Assembly (NCBI GenBank): GCA_000434175.1
Contig: HF999792.1
Coordinates: 1-24,791 of the forward strand
Source: Mycoplasma sp. CAG:611
GTDB lineage: Bacteria; Bacillota_I; Bacilli_A; RF39; UBA660
Reading direction: 5' to 3'
Length of the DNA: 24,791 nucleotides
Positions 16,653-24,318 of this stretch are shown here, piece by piece. The notes beneath the pieces were generated by a model. The model did not search any database, was not told where the DNA came from, and saw only the letters and a list, made by a program, of their open reading frames with translations. Within the stretch, counting starts at the first letter, position 1, and each line of letters begins with the position of its first letter. The position numbers and the translations under genes were made by a program.

Positions 16653-16661
16653 TGATATTAT
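16653..16661 (+). promoter_or_regulatory. Extended -10 of the CPBP/phosphoesterase operon
   Basis: TGATATTAT forms an extended -10. TTTTCA at 16633-16638 is 17 bases before the hexamer and would be a weak -35. The leader is about 23 bases and holds GAAGGGA. The rest of the 176-base gap to yqeG shows only AT-rich sequence. Confidence 0.5.
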
Positions 16662-16690
16662 TACTATAGAGAAAATGAAGGGAAATATTT

Positions 16691-17380
16691 ATGAAAATAA
16701 AAATAAAAGAAATAATAAAATTTATATTAATATTTTTACTATATTTATTATATAGTGATATTATAATTATAATACTTACTAAATTAGGAGTTAATATAAA
16801 AGTATTACCAAATAATTTAAAAATAGCAATTATGTTTTTAATAAATTTATCACTTATGATTATGCTATTTATATTTTATAGTAAAAGTATTAAAGAAAAT
16901 CTTAAAGATTTAAAATTTAATTTTAAATCTTATATAAAAGATAATTTTAAATATTATGTTATAGGTCTTCTTATAATGATTATATCTAATATTATAATAT
17001 CTTTCTTTGTTGAAGGGAATTCCACTAATGAAACATTAATAAGAGAATATATTAATATTATGCCTATTTATATGATTTTTTCATCTTGTATATATGCTCC
17101 ATTTACTGAAGAAATGGTATTTAGAAAGTCATTAAGAAATTGTTTTAATAATAAAGTACTGTATATTCTTTTAAGTGGATTAATATTTGGTTCTATGCAT
17201 CTTTTGTCTGCTAGTAATTTAGTTGAATTAGTATTTTTAATACCTTACAGTTCTTTAGGATGTGTTTTTGCTTATATGTATTACAAAACAAATAATATAT
17301 TTGTACCTATGACATTTCATATGGTGCATAACACAATTATTGTAATAAATTATTTATTAATGCTTATAATTGGAGGATAA
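16691..17380 (+). CDS. CPBP-family intramembrane glutamic protease (CAAX/ABI)
   Basis: A 229-residue polytopic protein with about six hydrophobic segments. The three catalytic motifs of the CPBP (Rce1-like) family are intact: EEMVFR at 140-145, FGSMH at 166-170, and HMVHN at 210-214. Prokaryotic members cleave membrane proteins and often give bacteriocin self-immunity or process peptides; the substrate here is unknown. GAAGGGA precedes the ATG. The next gene starts two bases after its stop, with its ribosome site inside this gene's final codons, so they form an operon. Confidence 0.9.
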   Translation: MKIKIKEIIKFILIFLLYLLYSDIIIIILTKLGVNIKVLPNNLKIAIMFLINLSLMIMLFIFYSKSIKENLKDLKFNFKSYIKDNFKYYVIGLLIMIISNIIISFFVEGNSTNETLIREYINIMPIYMIFSSCIYAPFTEEMVFRKSLRNCFNNKVLYILLSGLIFGSMHLLSASNLVELVFLIPYSSLGCVFAYMYYKTNNIFVPMTFHMVHNTIIVINYLLMLIIGG

Positions 17381-17382
17381 AT

Positions 17383-18303
17383 ATGATATCAAGGTTAGAA
17401 AGAAGTAAAAAGATTGAAAAAGAAATTAAAAAAGAAAATAGATTAGAAAAAAAGGAATTAAGAAAAAAAAGAAATAAGAAATTATTAAGTTTTTTATTAG
17501 GTATTACATTAATATTTTTTATATATTCTTGCTTTATTGAACCAAATTTTATAATAGTAAATGAAAAAGTTATTTTAAATAATAATATAAAAGAAGATTT
17601 ACATGGTATTAAAATAGTTCATTTTAGTGATTTACACTATGGAAGTAGTATTAATAGTAAAAATATTAAAAAAGTCATTACTAAAATTAATGAACTTAAA
17701 CCTGATATTGTTGTATTTACAGGTGATTTACTTGATCTAAGATATACCGAAAAGTATACTAAAAAAGAAATAGATGTTTTAACAAATGCTTTAAAAGATA
17801 TAAATGCTTCTTTAGGTAAATATAGTATTATAGGTAATCATGATTATAATTATAATGAACTTAGTAATATATATTATAATTCTAATTTTAATCTACTTGT
17901 TAATAAAAATGATATTATCTATGGAAAAGAAGGTTCTACAATTGGAATATATGGATTTGATAATATAACATATGGAAGTCCTAATATCGAAGGACTTAAA
18001 GATAATAGTTTTAATTCTTCTAATTTAAAAATAGTTTTATTACATGAAACAGATTATATCGATTATTTTATAAATGATTATAATATTGATGTAATACTTG
18101 GAGGTCATTCACATAACGGGCAAGTAAAAATACCATTTGTTAGACCTATTTTTCTTCCTGATGGTGCAAAAAAATATTATGCACCTTACTATAAAATTAA
18201 TAATACAGACATTTATATTTCAAATGGTCTTGGTGAAAGTATATTTAACATAAGATTCAATAATATTCCAAGTATAAATTTTTATAGAATAAATAAAGCC
18301 TAG
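17383..18303 (+). CDS. Membrane-tethered metallophosphoesterase (YkuE/YaeI type)
   Basis: A 306-residue calcineurin-like phosphoesterase. Residues 1-33 are almost all charged (alternating K and E, likely coiled coil), a single membrane segment covers about 34-50, and the catalytic domain follows. Metal motifs are complete: DLH (83-85), GDLLD (114-118), GNHD (151-154), His221, and GGHSHNGQ (240-247). This motif set is that of the YkuE/YaeI branch, which includes lipid-linked pyrophosphatases; substrate unknown. The domain probably faces outside, although the charged N-terminus keeps the tail cytoplasmic. GGAGG ends six bases before the ATG. It ends with TAG inside a terminator stem. Confidence 0.9.
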   Translation: MISRLERSKKIEKEIKKENRLEKKELRKKRNKKLLSFLLGITLIFFIYSCFIEPNFIIVNEKVILNNNIKEDLHGIKIVHFSDLHYGSSINSKNIKKVITKINELKPDIVVFTGDLLDLRYTEKYTKKEIDVLTNALKDINASLGKYSIIGNHDYNYNELSNIYYNSNFNLLVNKNDIIYGKEGSTIGIYGFDNITYGSPNIEGLKDNSFNSSNLKIVLLHETDYIDYFINDYNIDVILGGHSHNGQVKIPFVRPIFLPDGAKKYYAPYYKINNTDIYISNGLGESIFNIRFNNIPSINFYRINKA

Positions 18304-18325
18304 TTAAAATTAACTAGGTTTTTTT
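18299..18325 (+). terminator. Terminator of the CPBP/phosphoesterase operon
   Basis: CCTAGTTA pairs with TAACTAGG (18299-18318), followed by seven T. The phosphoesterase stop TAG lies in the left arm and the obgE stop just beyond. Confidence 0.88.
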
Positions 18326-19601
18326 AATTTCTATATTCGAATTCAAAATCAAGTATTCTTACCTTATCTCCTTGAACTGCTCCCATTTTTTCTAATTCTT
18401 CATCAACTCCCATACGAGTTAACTTTTTAGCAAAACGAAGAATTGATTCATCTGTATTAAATTTAGTCATTCTAAATAATTTTTCAATTGTATCTCCTTT
18501 TATAACAAAGCAATCTTTTTCTTTTACTATTGTAAATGGATTTTCCTTTTTAAATGTATATAATACATAATCTTCATATAAATCATCTTCAAAGTCATCT
18601 TTAATAATTTCTTTATCAAGTAGATCAGCCATATATAATAATACTTTATCTAAGCCTTCTTCATTAATGGCACTTATTTCAAATACTTTTATATCTTCTT
18701 TTAATTTCTTTTTAAATTCTTTTAAGTTTTCTTTAGCATTTTCCATATCCATTTTATTAGCGATAATTAATTGTTCTTTTTTTAATAATTTAGAATCAAA
18801 GTCATTTAATTCTTTTTTAATTTTTATATAATCATCATATGGATTTCTTCCTTCATACCCACTCATATCAATAACATGAGCTATGACTCTTGTTCTTTCA
18901 ATATGTTTTAAAAACTTATCTCCAAGTCCTTCTCCTAAAGATGCACCTTCGATTAAACCTGGAAGATCTGCAACTACAAAACTTCTATTATCACTTGTTT
19001 TAACAACTCCTAAATTTGGATTTAATGTTGTAAAGTGATATGCCGCAATTTTAGGTTTTGAACGTGATATTTTAGAAAGAATTGTACTTTTACCAACACT
19101 TGGCATTCCTACTAAACCAACATCTGCAAGTAATTTAAGTTCAACTTTTAAATATCTTTCTTCGCCTGGTTCTCCTTTTTCACTAAAATTAGGTGCAGGA
19201 TTACTAGCGGTTTTAAAAGCAGTATTTCCACGACCTCCACGTCCTCCTTTAGCTACGATACATTCTTCACCATTTTCTTTTAAATCACAAATAACAAGGT
19301 TTGTATCCATATCAGTAACAACTGTACCTGTTGGAACTTTTATTATAATATCTTTAGCACCTTTACCATTACAGTTCTTACCCATACCATTTTCACCACG
19401 TTCTCCTTTAATTATTTTATTATATCTTAAATCAATTAAAGTACGAAGCCCTTCATCTGCTTTGAAAATAATATTTGATCCTCTACCACCATTTCCTCCA
19501 TAAGGTCCTCCAAGTGGCACGTATTTTTCTCTTCTAAAAGCAGTGCATCCATCTCCACCTGTTCCTGCAACTACATTTATATTAACTTCATCTACGAACA
19601 T
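18324..19601 (-). CDS. obgE: Obg GTPase (ObgE/CgtA)
   Basis: Obg is an essential GTPase of 50S assembly and stress signalling. The 425-residue protein has the glycine-rich Obg fold (1-158, e.g. GGPYGGNGGRGS), then the G domain with GMPSVGKST (165-173), DLPG (212-215) and NKMD. A C-terminal OCT domain of about 80 residues is present; this domain is found in Bacillus-type but not E. coli-type Obg. The ATG at 19601 was chosen over an in-frame GTG at 19610 because AAGGA lies ten bases before the ATG and abuts the GTG. It stands alone with its own promoter; the usual rpmA neighbour is 3.5 kb away. Confidence 0.96.
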   Translation of the reverse strand: MFVDEVNINVVAGTGGDGCTAFRREKYVPLGGPYGGNGGRGSNIIFKADEGLRTLIDLRYNKIIKGERGENGMGKNCNGKGAKDIIIKVPTGTVVTDMDTNLVICDLKENGEECIVAKGGRGGRGNTAFKTASNPAPNFSEKGEPGEERYLKVELKLLADVGLVGMPSVGKSTILSKISRSKPKIAAYHFTTLNPNLGVVKTSDNRSFVVADLPGLIEGASLGEGLGDKFLKHIERTRVIAHVIDMSGYEGRNPYDDYIKIKKELNDFDSKLLKKEQLIIANKMDMENAKENLKEFKKKLKEDIKVFEISAINEEGLDKVLLYMADLLDKEIIKDDFEDDLYEDYVLYTFKKENPFTIVKEKDCFVIKGDTIEKLFRMTKFNTDESILRFAKKLTRMGVDEELEKMGAVQGDKVRILDFEFEYRN

Positions 19602-19625
19602 AATATTCACTTCCTTACGCAGTAA

Positions 19626-19634
19626 ATTATACCA
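19626..19634 (-). promoter_or_regulatory. Extended -10 promoter of obgE
   Basis: Minus-strand TGGTATAAT (19634-19626) is an excellent extended -10. The -35 region lies in the T-rich tail of the tex terminator and is weak. Confidence 0.6.
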
Positions 19635-19639
19635 AAAAA

Positions 19640-19684
19640 TTTTAAAAAAAGAAAGATTTAATTTTACTTAATGTAAGATTAAAT
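19640..19684 (-). terminator. Terminator of tex
   Basis: Minus-strand ATTTAATCTTAC (19684-19673) pairs with GTAAAATTAAAT (19667-19656), 12 positions with one mismatch, followed by a T-rich run. The tex stop forms the base of the stem. Confidence 0.7.
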
Positions 19685-21819
19685 TACATTTCTTTTAATG
19701 TAAGTGCTACTTTTTCCTTTTCTTTAAATATTTCTTTTACATAACAATCTACTATATCACCAACCGTTAATACTTCACTTGGATGTTTTATATATTTAGA
19801 AGTTATTTCTGATATATGAACTAATCCATCATTATGTAATCCTATATCAATAAATGCTCCAAAATCAACAACATTTCTAACAACACCTTGTAACTTCATT
19901 CCTACTTTTAAATCATCAATTGTTAAAATATCTTCTTTTAAAACAGGGGCACTATAATCTTCTCTTGGATCTCTTAAAGGTTCTTTTAAGCAAGATATAA
20001 TATCTTCCAAAGTCCATTTATCTATTTTTAACTCTTTTTCAAGGCTTTCTACGTTTATATTTTTTAACACTTCTTTTATCTTAGGTGTTCCAATATCTTC
20101 TAAAGATAGATTTAAATATTTAAGTAAGCTATATGTTTTTTCATAACTTTCAGGATGTATTTTTGTTCTATCTAAAACATTTGAAGCATCATTTATCCTA
20201 ATAAATCCAATTGATTGTTCGAATACTTTATCACTTAATACTTTTTTAAGTTCCATTCTTGAAGTAAATTTATTTATTCTTTCTTTTTCTTTTATAATAC
20301 TAGCAATTGTTTTAGAATTTAAACCTGAAATATATTTTAATAATGATGGTGATGCTGTATTTATATTTACTCCTACACTATTAACAACTGAACCAACTGC
20401 AAAATCTAATGCCTCATCTAATTCTTTTTGTTTTAAATCGTGTTGATATAATCCTACCCCTATACTTTTAGGATCTATTTTTACAAGTTCAGATAATGGA
20501 TCTTGTAATCTTCTACCTATTGAAATTGCACTTCTTTCTGCAACATCTAAATTAGGAAATTCTTTTATAGCTAAGTCGCTTGCAGAATATACACTTGCTC
20601 CTGCTTCACTTACAATTACATATTTGCAATTTAAACTATTATTTTTTATAGTATTAGCAATAAATCTTTCACTTTCTCTAGACGCTGTTCCATTGCCTAT
20701 GGCAATAACATCAATATTATATTTATTTACAAGTTCTACAATTCTTATTTCACTTTCTTTAATCTTATTATGTGGTTCATGAGGATATATTTTATCTATA
20801 CTTAAAACACTTCCATTTTTATCTAATACTGCAAGTTTACAACCTGTTCTAAAAGCAGGATCAAATCCTAATACCCTTATTTCTTTCATTGGTGGTGTTA
20901 AAAGTAAATTAGAAACATTTGAAGAAAAATTATCAATCGCAACTTTATTTGCTAAAATAGTTAAATCACTTCTTATTTCTCTTTCAATACTTGGAAAAAT
21001 AAGCCTTTTATAACTATCTTTTATCGCATCTTTTATAAGACTACTACATGGATAATCATATTTTATTATTTTGTTTTCTAAATAAGATATTATTTTATCA
21101 TCATCAGTAGTTAATTTAACATTTAAAACCTTTTCTTCTTCACCCCTATTAAGTGCTAATACCCTATGACTTTTTATATATTTTATTCTTTCATTATAAT
21201 CATAATACATTTCATAAGTTTTATACTCATCTTTTCTATCTTTTTTTACTTTAGATACAATAAATCCATTATTAAAAATATAATTTCTAATATATTTTCT
21301 ATAATTTGCATTATCACTAATCCATTCTGCAATTATATACATAACCCCTTCATATTTTTCATTATATGTTGTTACTTTACATGAAGTATAATTATTTATT
21401 ATTTCTTCCAAACTTTTATTAGGAAAACTCATAATAATCTTAGCAAGAGCTTCTAATCCATTATTAATCGCATCTGTTGCTTTAGTTTTTTTCTTTTCCT
21501 TATATGGTCTATATAAATCTTCAATATCAACTAATTTAGTACAAGATAATATTTTATTCTTTAATTCTTCCGTTAAAAGATTTTTTTCATCAATTAATCT
21601 TATAACATCCTCTTTTCTTTTTAACAAATTAACTTGATATTTATAAACATCACTTATTTCCTTTATCTTTTTTTCATCAAGACCACTTGTAGCTTCTTTT
21701 CTATATCTTGCTATAAATGGTATTGTACTTCCTTCTTCAAGTAATTTTAATGTATTTTCTACTTGAAAAACTTTTATATTTAAATTATTTGCTATATCTT
21801 TTATTATTTGTTCGTTCAT
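19684..21819 (-). CDS. tex: Tex-family RNA-binding transcription accessory protein
   Basis: A 711-residue Tex/YdcI protein. The N-terminal helical Tex region (STIPFIARYRKEATSGLDE, DIEDLYRPYKEKKKTKA) is typical. A YqgF-like RNase H fold begins near residue 320 (VLGFDPAFRTGCKLA). Helix-hairpin-helix domains follow (VGVNINTASPSLLKYISGL). An S1 RNA-binding domain at about 640-711 (VGMKLQGVVRNVVDFGAFID) ends the protein. Tex binds nucleic acid and influences transcription and, in some species, toxin or stress gene expression. AAGGGAAG precedes the ATG. A TATAAT at 21846-21841 on the minus strand is its likely -10. Length is normal for the family. Confidence 0.95.
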   Translation of the reverse strand: MNEQIIKDIANNLNIKVFQVENTLKLLEEGSTIPFIARYRKEATSGLDEKKIKEISDVYKYQVNLLKRKEDVIRLIDEKNLLTEELKNKILSCTKLVDIEDLYRPYKEKKKTKATDAINNGLEALAKIIMSFPNKSLEEIINNYTSCKVTTYNEKYEGVMYIIAEWISDNANYRKYIRNYIFNNGFIVSKVKKDRKDEYKTYEMYYDYNERIKYIKSHRVLALNRGEEEKVLNVKLTTDDDKIISYLENKIIKYDYPCSSLIKDAIKDSYKRLIFPSIEREIRSDLTILANKVAIDNFSSNVSNLLLTPPMKEIRVLGFDPAFRTGCKLAVLDKNGSVLSIDKIYPHEPHNKIKESEIRIVELVNKYNIDVIAIGNGTASRESERFIANTIKNNSLNCKYVIVSEAGASVYSASDLAIKEFPNLDVAERSAISIGRRLQDPLSELVKIDPKSIGVGLYQHDLKQKELDEALDFAVGSVVNSVGVNINTASPSLLKYISGLNSKTIASIIKEKERINKFTSRMELKKVLSDKVFEQSIGFIRINDASNVLDRTKIHPESYEKTYSLLKYLNLSLEDIGTPKIKEVLKNINVESLEKELKIDKWTLEDIISCLKEPLRDPREDYSAPVLKEDILTIDDLKVGMKLQGVVRNVVDFGAFIDIGLHNDGLVHISEITSKYIKHPSEVLTVGDIVDCYVKEIFKEKEKVALTLKEM

Positions 21820-21859
21820 AAAACTCTTCCCTTCATATTAATTATAAATTTTATTTAAA

Positions 21860-21898
21860 AAAAAGAAAAGAAAAAGTAAGAAACTTTACTTCTTACTT
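21860..21898 (-). terminator. Terminator of the 181-residue membrane protein gene
   Basis: Minus-strand AAGTAAGAA (21898-21890), seven-base loop, TTCTTACTT (21882-21874), then a long T-rich tract. The stop codon lies inside the stem. Confidence 0.85.
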
Positions 21899-22438
21899 AA
21901 CTCTAACAAGAGGTTTAACACCATTAATATCGTCTTTTACATAATTAACGAAATCCTTTATTGTAACATCATCATAACCTTTTTCTTTTAAAGCACTTTC
22001 TAAATAATTATCTTGTAAAAGCATTATGTATAAATCTGTATCTGTTTTATATAAATATTTTAAAAATTCTAAATCATCATTAACTTCCCTTGTTTCTTCA
22101 TACATCATACTTTTTTTAACTTCTTGTTTCATTTCTTCTTCAATCTTTTGTTTTTTATCTAATACTTCTAAATTTACTACTTCCTTATTTAATTTTTTAT
22201 TATCAAAAAGTAATTTTATTGAATAAGAATTAAGCCCTACTGATAAAAAAGGAAAAAATTTTAGAAAATAATTCTTTATAAAAAATAAATTATCCACATT
22301 TCCCGTTACATTAGGCAAAGCTTTATTAAATAAAAGTGGCAATACAATTAACATTATTTCTATAAATGATATACAAATAATACTAAATTTAGTATTACTT
22401 TTTATTGTCTTTTTTAATTTTAGTATTTCTTCTTCCAT
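21893..22438 (-). CDS. Hypothetical membrane protein with coiled coil
   Basis: I do not recognise this 181-residue protein. A short charged start (MEEEILKLKKTIKSN) is followed by hydrophobic segments at about 17-38 and 54-78. A lysine- and glutamate-rich stretch at about 80-115 is probably a coiled coil, and an acidic C-terminal domain ends in GVKPLVRVK. Both ends should be cytoplasmic. GAGGAAG precedes the ATG. It has its own strong promoter and terminator, so it is a single-gene unit. The preceding 3D-domain gene ends only 52 bases upstream. Base use is like its neighbours. Confidence 0.7.
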   Translation of the reverse strand: MEEEILKLKKTIKSNTKFSIICISFIEIMLIVLPLLFNKALPNVTGNVDNLFFIKNYFLKFFPFLSVGLNSYSIKLLFDNKKLNKEVVNLEVLDKKQKIEEEMKQEVKKSMMYEETREVNDDLEFLKYLYKTDTDLYIMLLQDNYLESALKEKGYDDVTIKDFVNYVKDDINGVKPLVRVK

Positions 22439-22465
22439 ATAACTTCCTCATTTCAAGTACTTTTT

Positions 22466-22494
22466 ATTATATCTTAAAAAATATTTAAATTCAA
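22466..22494 (-). promoter_or_regulatory. Promoter of the 181-residue membrane protein gene
   Basis: Minus-strand TTGAAT (22494-22489), 17 bases, TATAAT (22471-22466). The -35 box overlaps the TGA stop of the 3D-domain gene. Confidence 0.8.
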
Positions 22495-22994
22495 TATCCT
22501 AAACGCAATATTTCAAAAATAACATTTTCTTTTCTTCCAAAGTTATATGAATAATCTTCACTTTCAAATAATAAATCTATTTGTGAAAAGCCATCAAAAG
22601 ATATAGCACTTCCTCTGTCAAGAACAATACCTATAAAATCATTATAATCTTTTAAATTACTTACTTTTATAATTGTTCCAAAAGGAAGAGATTTATCTGC
22701 TGCTAAAACACGAACATTATTATATGTTTTATCATTATAATAAATAGTATTTCTAACATCATAGCCAGATGATGTTATACCTATACATCCATCACAATCA
22801 GGACCATATCCTGTTATTGTACCAATAAATTTATCTAACACTTTCTTTTCTTCTTTTATTTTATTAAATTTTTCTATATTATATATACATCTAGGTTCTA
22901 AAACATAATTATATGTTATTTTTTTACTATTTAAATTTATTATAAATAAGAAAAAAATTATTATTAATATAAATAAATATTTTAAATTTTTCAT
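22491..22994 (-). CDS. 3D-domain cell-wall protein, signal-anchored
   Basis: A 167-residue protein with an N-terminal hydrophobic signal or anchor (about 5-21) and a C-terminal 3D domain. The domain begins GTITGYGPDCDGCIGITSSG at 58-77. The three aspartates that name the fold are visible as AADKS (Asp100), LDRG (Asp126) and QIDLLF (Asp140). 3D domains have the double-psi barrel of MltA and occur in YocH, YabE and related wall-turnover enzymes. It should act on peptidoglycan outside the cell; whether it cuts is not proven by sequence. AAAGGAG precedes the ATG. It is the only gene here ending in TGA, followed by TAA two codons later. Confidence 0.87.
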   Translation of the reverse strand: MKNLKYLFILIIIFFLFIINLNSKKITYNYVLEPRCIYNIEKFNKIKEEKKVLDKFIGTITGYGPDCDGCIGITSSGYDVRNTIYYNDKTYNNVRVLAADKSLPFGTIIKVSNLKDYNDFIGIVLDRGSAISFDGFSQIDLLFESEDYSYNFGRKENVIFEILRLGY

Positions 22995-23020
22995 AAACTA
23001 CTCCTTTAAGTCAAAGACTC

Positions 23021-23055
23021 AAAAAAATATTATATTAGAATTTTCTAATATAATA
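23021..23055 (-). terminator. Long AT palindrome followed by T7
   Basis: A 13-bp perfect inverted repeat, TATTATATTAGAA (23028-23040) and TTCTAATATAATA (23043-23055), is separated by two bases. On the minus strand it is followed by seven T. It could be a second terminator after rpmA, or an operator for the 3D gene 34 bases downstream. Confidence 0.55.
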
Positions 23056-23085
23056 AATAGTTTTATATAAATTGTTATAAATTAC

Positions 23086-23139
23086 CAAAAAAAGAAAAGA
23101 CATTATTTAGTAATAACACTAACTTGTTTTTTGTCTTTT
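23086..23139 (-). terminator. Terminator of rplU-prp-rpmA, nested hairpin
   Basis: On the minus strand AAAAGACA (23139-23132) pairs with TGTCTTTT (23102-23095), enclosing a small inner stem TTAGT/ACTAA, and CTTTTTTT follows. The structure is built from the last 11 codons of rpmA. Confidence 0.6.
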
Positions 23140-23381
23140 CCTAATCTTTCATATTTAACTACACCATCTTCTTTAGCAAATAGTGTGTGGTCATTTCCCA
23201 TACCAACATTTGTTCCTGGATAAATTCTTGTTCCTCTTTGGCGATAAATAATATTTCCTGCTTTAGCAGTTTGTCCGTCTGCTATTTTAGCACCTAATCT
23301 ACGACCTGCAGAATCTCTACCATTACAAGTAGATCCTCCACCTTTTTTATGAGCAAATAATTGGATATTTAATTTCATCAT
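23103..23381 (-). CDS. rpmA: 50S ribosomal protein L27 with cleavable N-terminal extension
   Basis: L27 reaches the peptidyl-transferase centre with its N-terminus. The 92-residue protein begins MMKLNIQLFAHKKGGGST, where MMKLNIQLF matches the Firmicutes extension that Prp removes between Phe and Ala before assembly. The core (NGRDSAGRRLGAK, IIYRQRGTRIYPG, DHTLFAKEDG) is well conserved. GGGAGG lies eight bases before the first ATG, favouring it over the next codon, also ATG. It is the third gene of rplU-prp-rpmA. Confidence 0.97.
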   Translation of the reverse strand: MMKLNIQLFAHKKGGGSTCNGRDSAGRRLGAKIADGQTAKAGNIIYRQRGTRIYPGTNVGMGNDHTLFAKEDGVVKYERLGKDKKQVSVITK

Positions 23382-23394
23382 AACTAAATCCTCC

Positions 23395-23694
23395 CTATAA
23401 AAATTTTATTGTTTTTTCATAATCTTTTTGAAGTTCATATAATAAATTAATCATATTATCTAATAATTTATTAGTAACTTCATCTTCTTTTAATACCTTA
23501 ATTTTAACTCCATTTGTATCATCATAATTAATAATATCTTTATTTAAAGAAATAATTGCATTAACTGTTGTTATAACAATACTACTTACAGAACTACATA
23601 CAATATCCTTACCATAAGTATCATAATTAGCATGTCCTGTTATAGTTATTTCTTTATAAAAATTATTTTCTTTTAAGACCTTTACTTTAATCAT
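23395..23694 (-). CDS. prp: Ribosomal-processing cysteine protease Prp (YsxB)
   Basis: Prp removes the N-terminal extension of L27 and is essential in Staphylococcus aureus. The 99-residue protein has the catalytic His in TITGHANYD (His21) and the catalytic Cys in DIVCSSVS (Cys33), one residue off the S. aureus numbering. It lies between rplU and rpmA as in Bacillus. The start is two bases after the rplU stop and lacks a clear Shine-Dalgarno, so it is probably translated by re-initiation, which would keep the protease scarce relative to L21 and L27. It ends with TAG. Confidence 0.95.
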   Translation of the reverse strand: MIKVKVLKENNFYKEITITGHANYDTYGKDIVCSSVSSIVITTVNAIISLNKDIINYDDTNGVKIKVLKEDEVTNKLLDNMINLLYELQKDYEKTIKFL

Positions 23695-23696
23695 AA

Positions 23697-23999
23697 TTAT
23701 CTAGTAATTTTAGTAATTTCTAATTTAGTATATGGTTGACGATGACCTTGAGTTTTACGAGTACTTTTTTGTTTTGAAACATATTTAAATATTCTAATTT
23801 TCTTATTTTTTCCATGTTTTAAAACCTTAGCAGTAACTTTAGCACCTTCTAAATATGGATTACCAACTTCACTACCTATCATTAATACTTTGTCAAATGT
23901 TACTTCTTTATTTTCCTCTACATCTAATTTTTCAACATAAATAACATCATTTTCGCTAACATAATATTGTTTACCACCAGTTTCGATAATAGCTTTCAT
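23697..23999 (-). CDS. rplU: 50S ribosomal protein L21
   Basis: A 100-residue protein beginning MKAIIETGGKQYYVSENDV, the L21 signature, with the basic C-terminal stretch KNKKIRIFKYVSKQKSTRKT and GHRQPYTKLEI. L21 binds 23S rRNA early in 50S assembly together with L20. AAAGGAGG precedes the ATG. The 5' leader of about 96 bases is probably the L21 autoregulatory element, and a strong promoter precedes it. Confidence 0.97.
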   Translation of the reverse strand: MKAIIETGGKQYYVSENDVIYVEKLDVEENKEVTFDKVLMIGSEVGNPYLEGAKVTAKVLKHGKNKKIRIFKYVSKQKSTRKTQGHRQPYTKLEITKITR

Positions 24000-24096
24000 A
24001 ACTTACCTCCTTTTATAAACTAAGACTCACTCTTAAGGTGTCATACGATCTTCTAACCTTTTTGATGTGGTTTAAAGCATATAAAGGCTTCAAACA
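24000..24096 (-). ncRNA. Probable L21 leader (cis-regulatory RNA)
   Basis: The transcript from the promoter at 24103-24131 would start near 24096 and run 96 bases before rplU. It contains stems such as AAGC/GCTT (24088-24073 area) and a GACACC...GTGAGTC block, and the unpaired AAACCACATCAAAAAGG. Firmicutes rplU operons usually carry an L21 leader at this place and of this size. Placement and size are seen; a covariance-model match could not be run. Confidence 0.6.
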
Positions 24097-24102
24097 TATA
24101 GA

Positions 24103-24131
24103 ATGATACCATAAAAATACCATTTAGTCAA
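24103..24131 (-). promoter_or_regulatory. rplU-prp-rpmA promoter
   Basis: Minus-strand TTGACT (24131-24126), a 17-base spacer ending TGG, then TATCAT (24108-24103): near-consensus with an extended -10. Confidence 0.82.
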
Positions 24132-24185
24132 ACATTTTTTACTTATTTTACCTATATTTATAGATATTTTATTATATTATATTAA

Positions 24186-24213
24186 AAAGAAAAAATGACC
24201 CTAAAGATCATTT
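24186..24213 (-). terminator. Terminator of the tRNA operon
   Basis: Minus-strand AAATGATC (24213-24206), loop TTTAG, GGTCATTT (24200-24193; one G-T pair), then TTTTC and more T. It lies 12 bases after the tRNA-Leu CCA. Confidence 0.82.
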
Positions 24214-24224
24214 TAGTATTCGTT

Positions 24225-24310
24225 TGGTGCGGGTAAAGGGACTTGAACCCCCATGGATCACTCCGCTAGATCCTAAGTCTAGTGCGTCTGCCAATTCCGC
24301 CATACCCGCA
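24225..24310 (-). tRNA. tRNA-Leu (anticodon UAG)
   Basis: The minus strand folds as a class II tRNA. The acceptor stem is TGCGGGT/ACCCGCA (24310-24304 and 24234-24228). The anticodon stem CTAGA/TCTAG encloses loop CTTAGGA with anticodon TAG. A long variable arm and T-loop TTCAAGT follow. CCA is encoded (24227-24225). It reads CUN leucine codons. Confidence 0.97.
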
Positions 24311-24318
24311 TAAATAAA

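Noticed and set aside
21166..21384. Plus-strand small hydrophobic frame opposite tex
   Set aside because: Shadow of tex codons, with no ribosome site or promoter; the same applies to 22026-22226.
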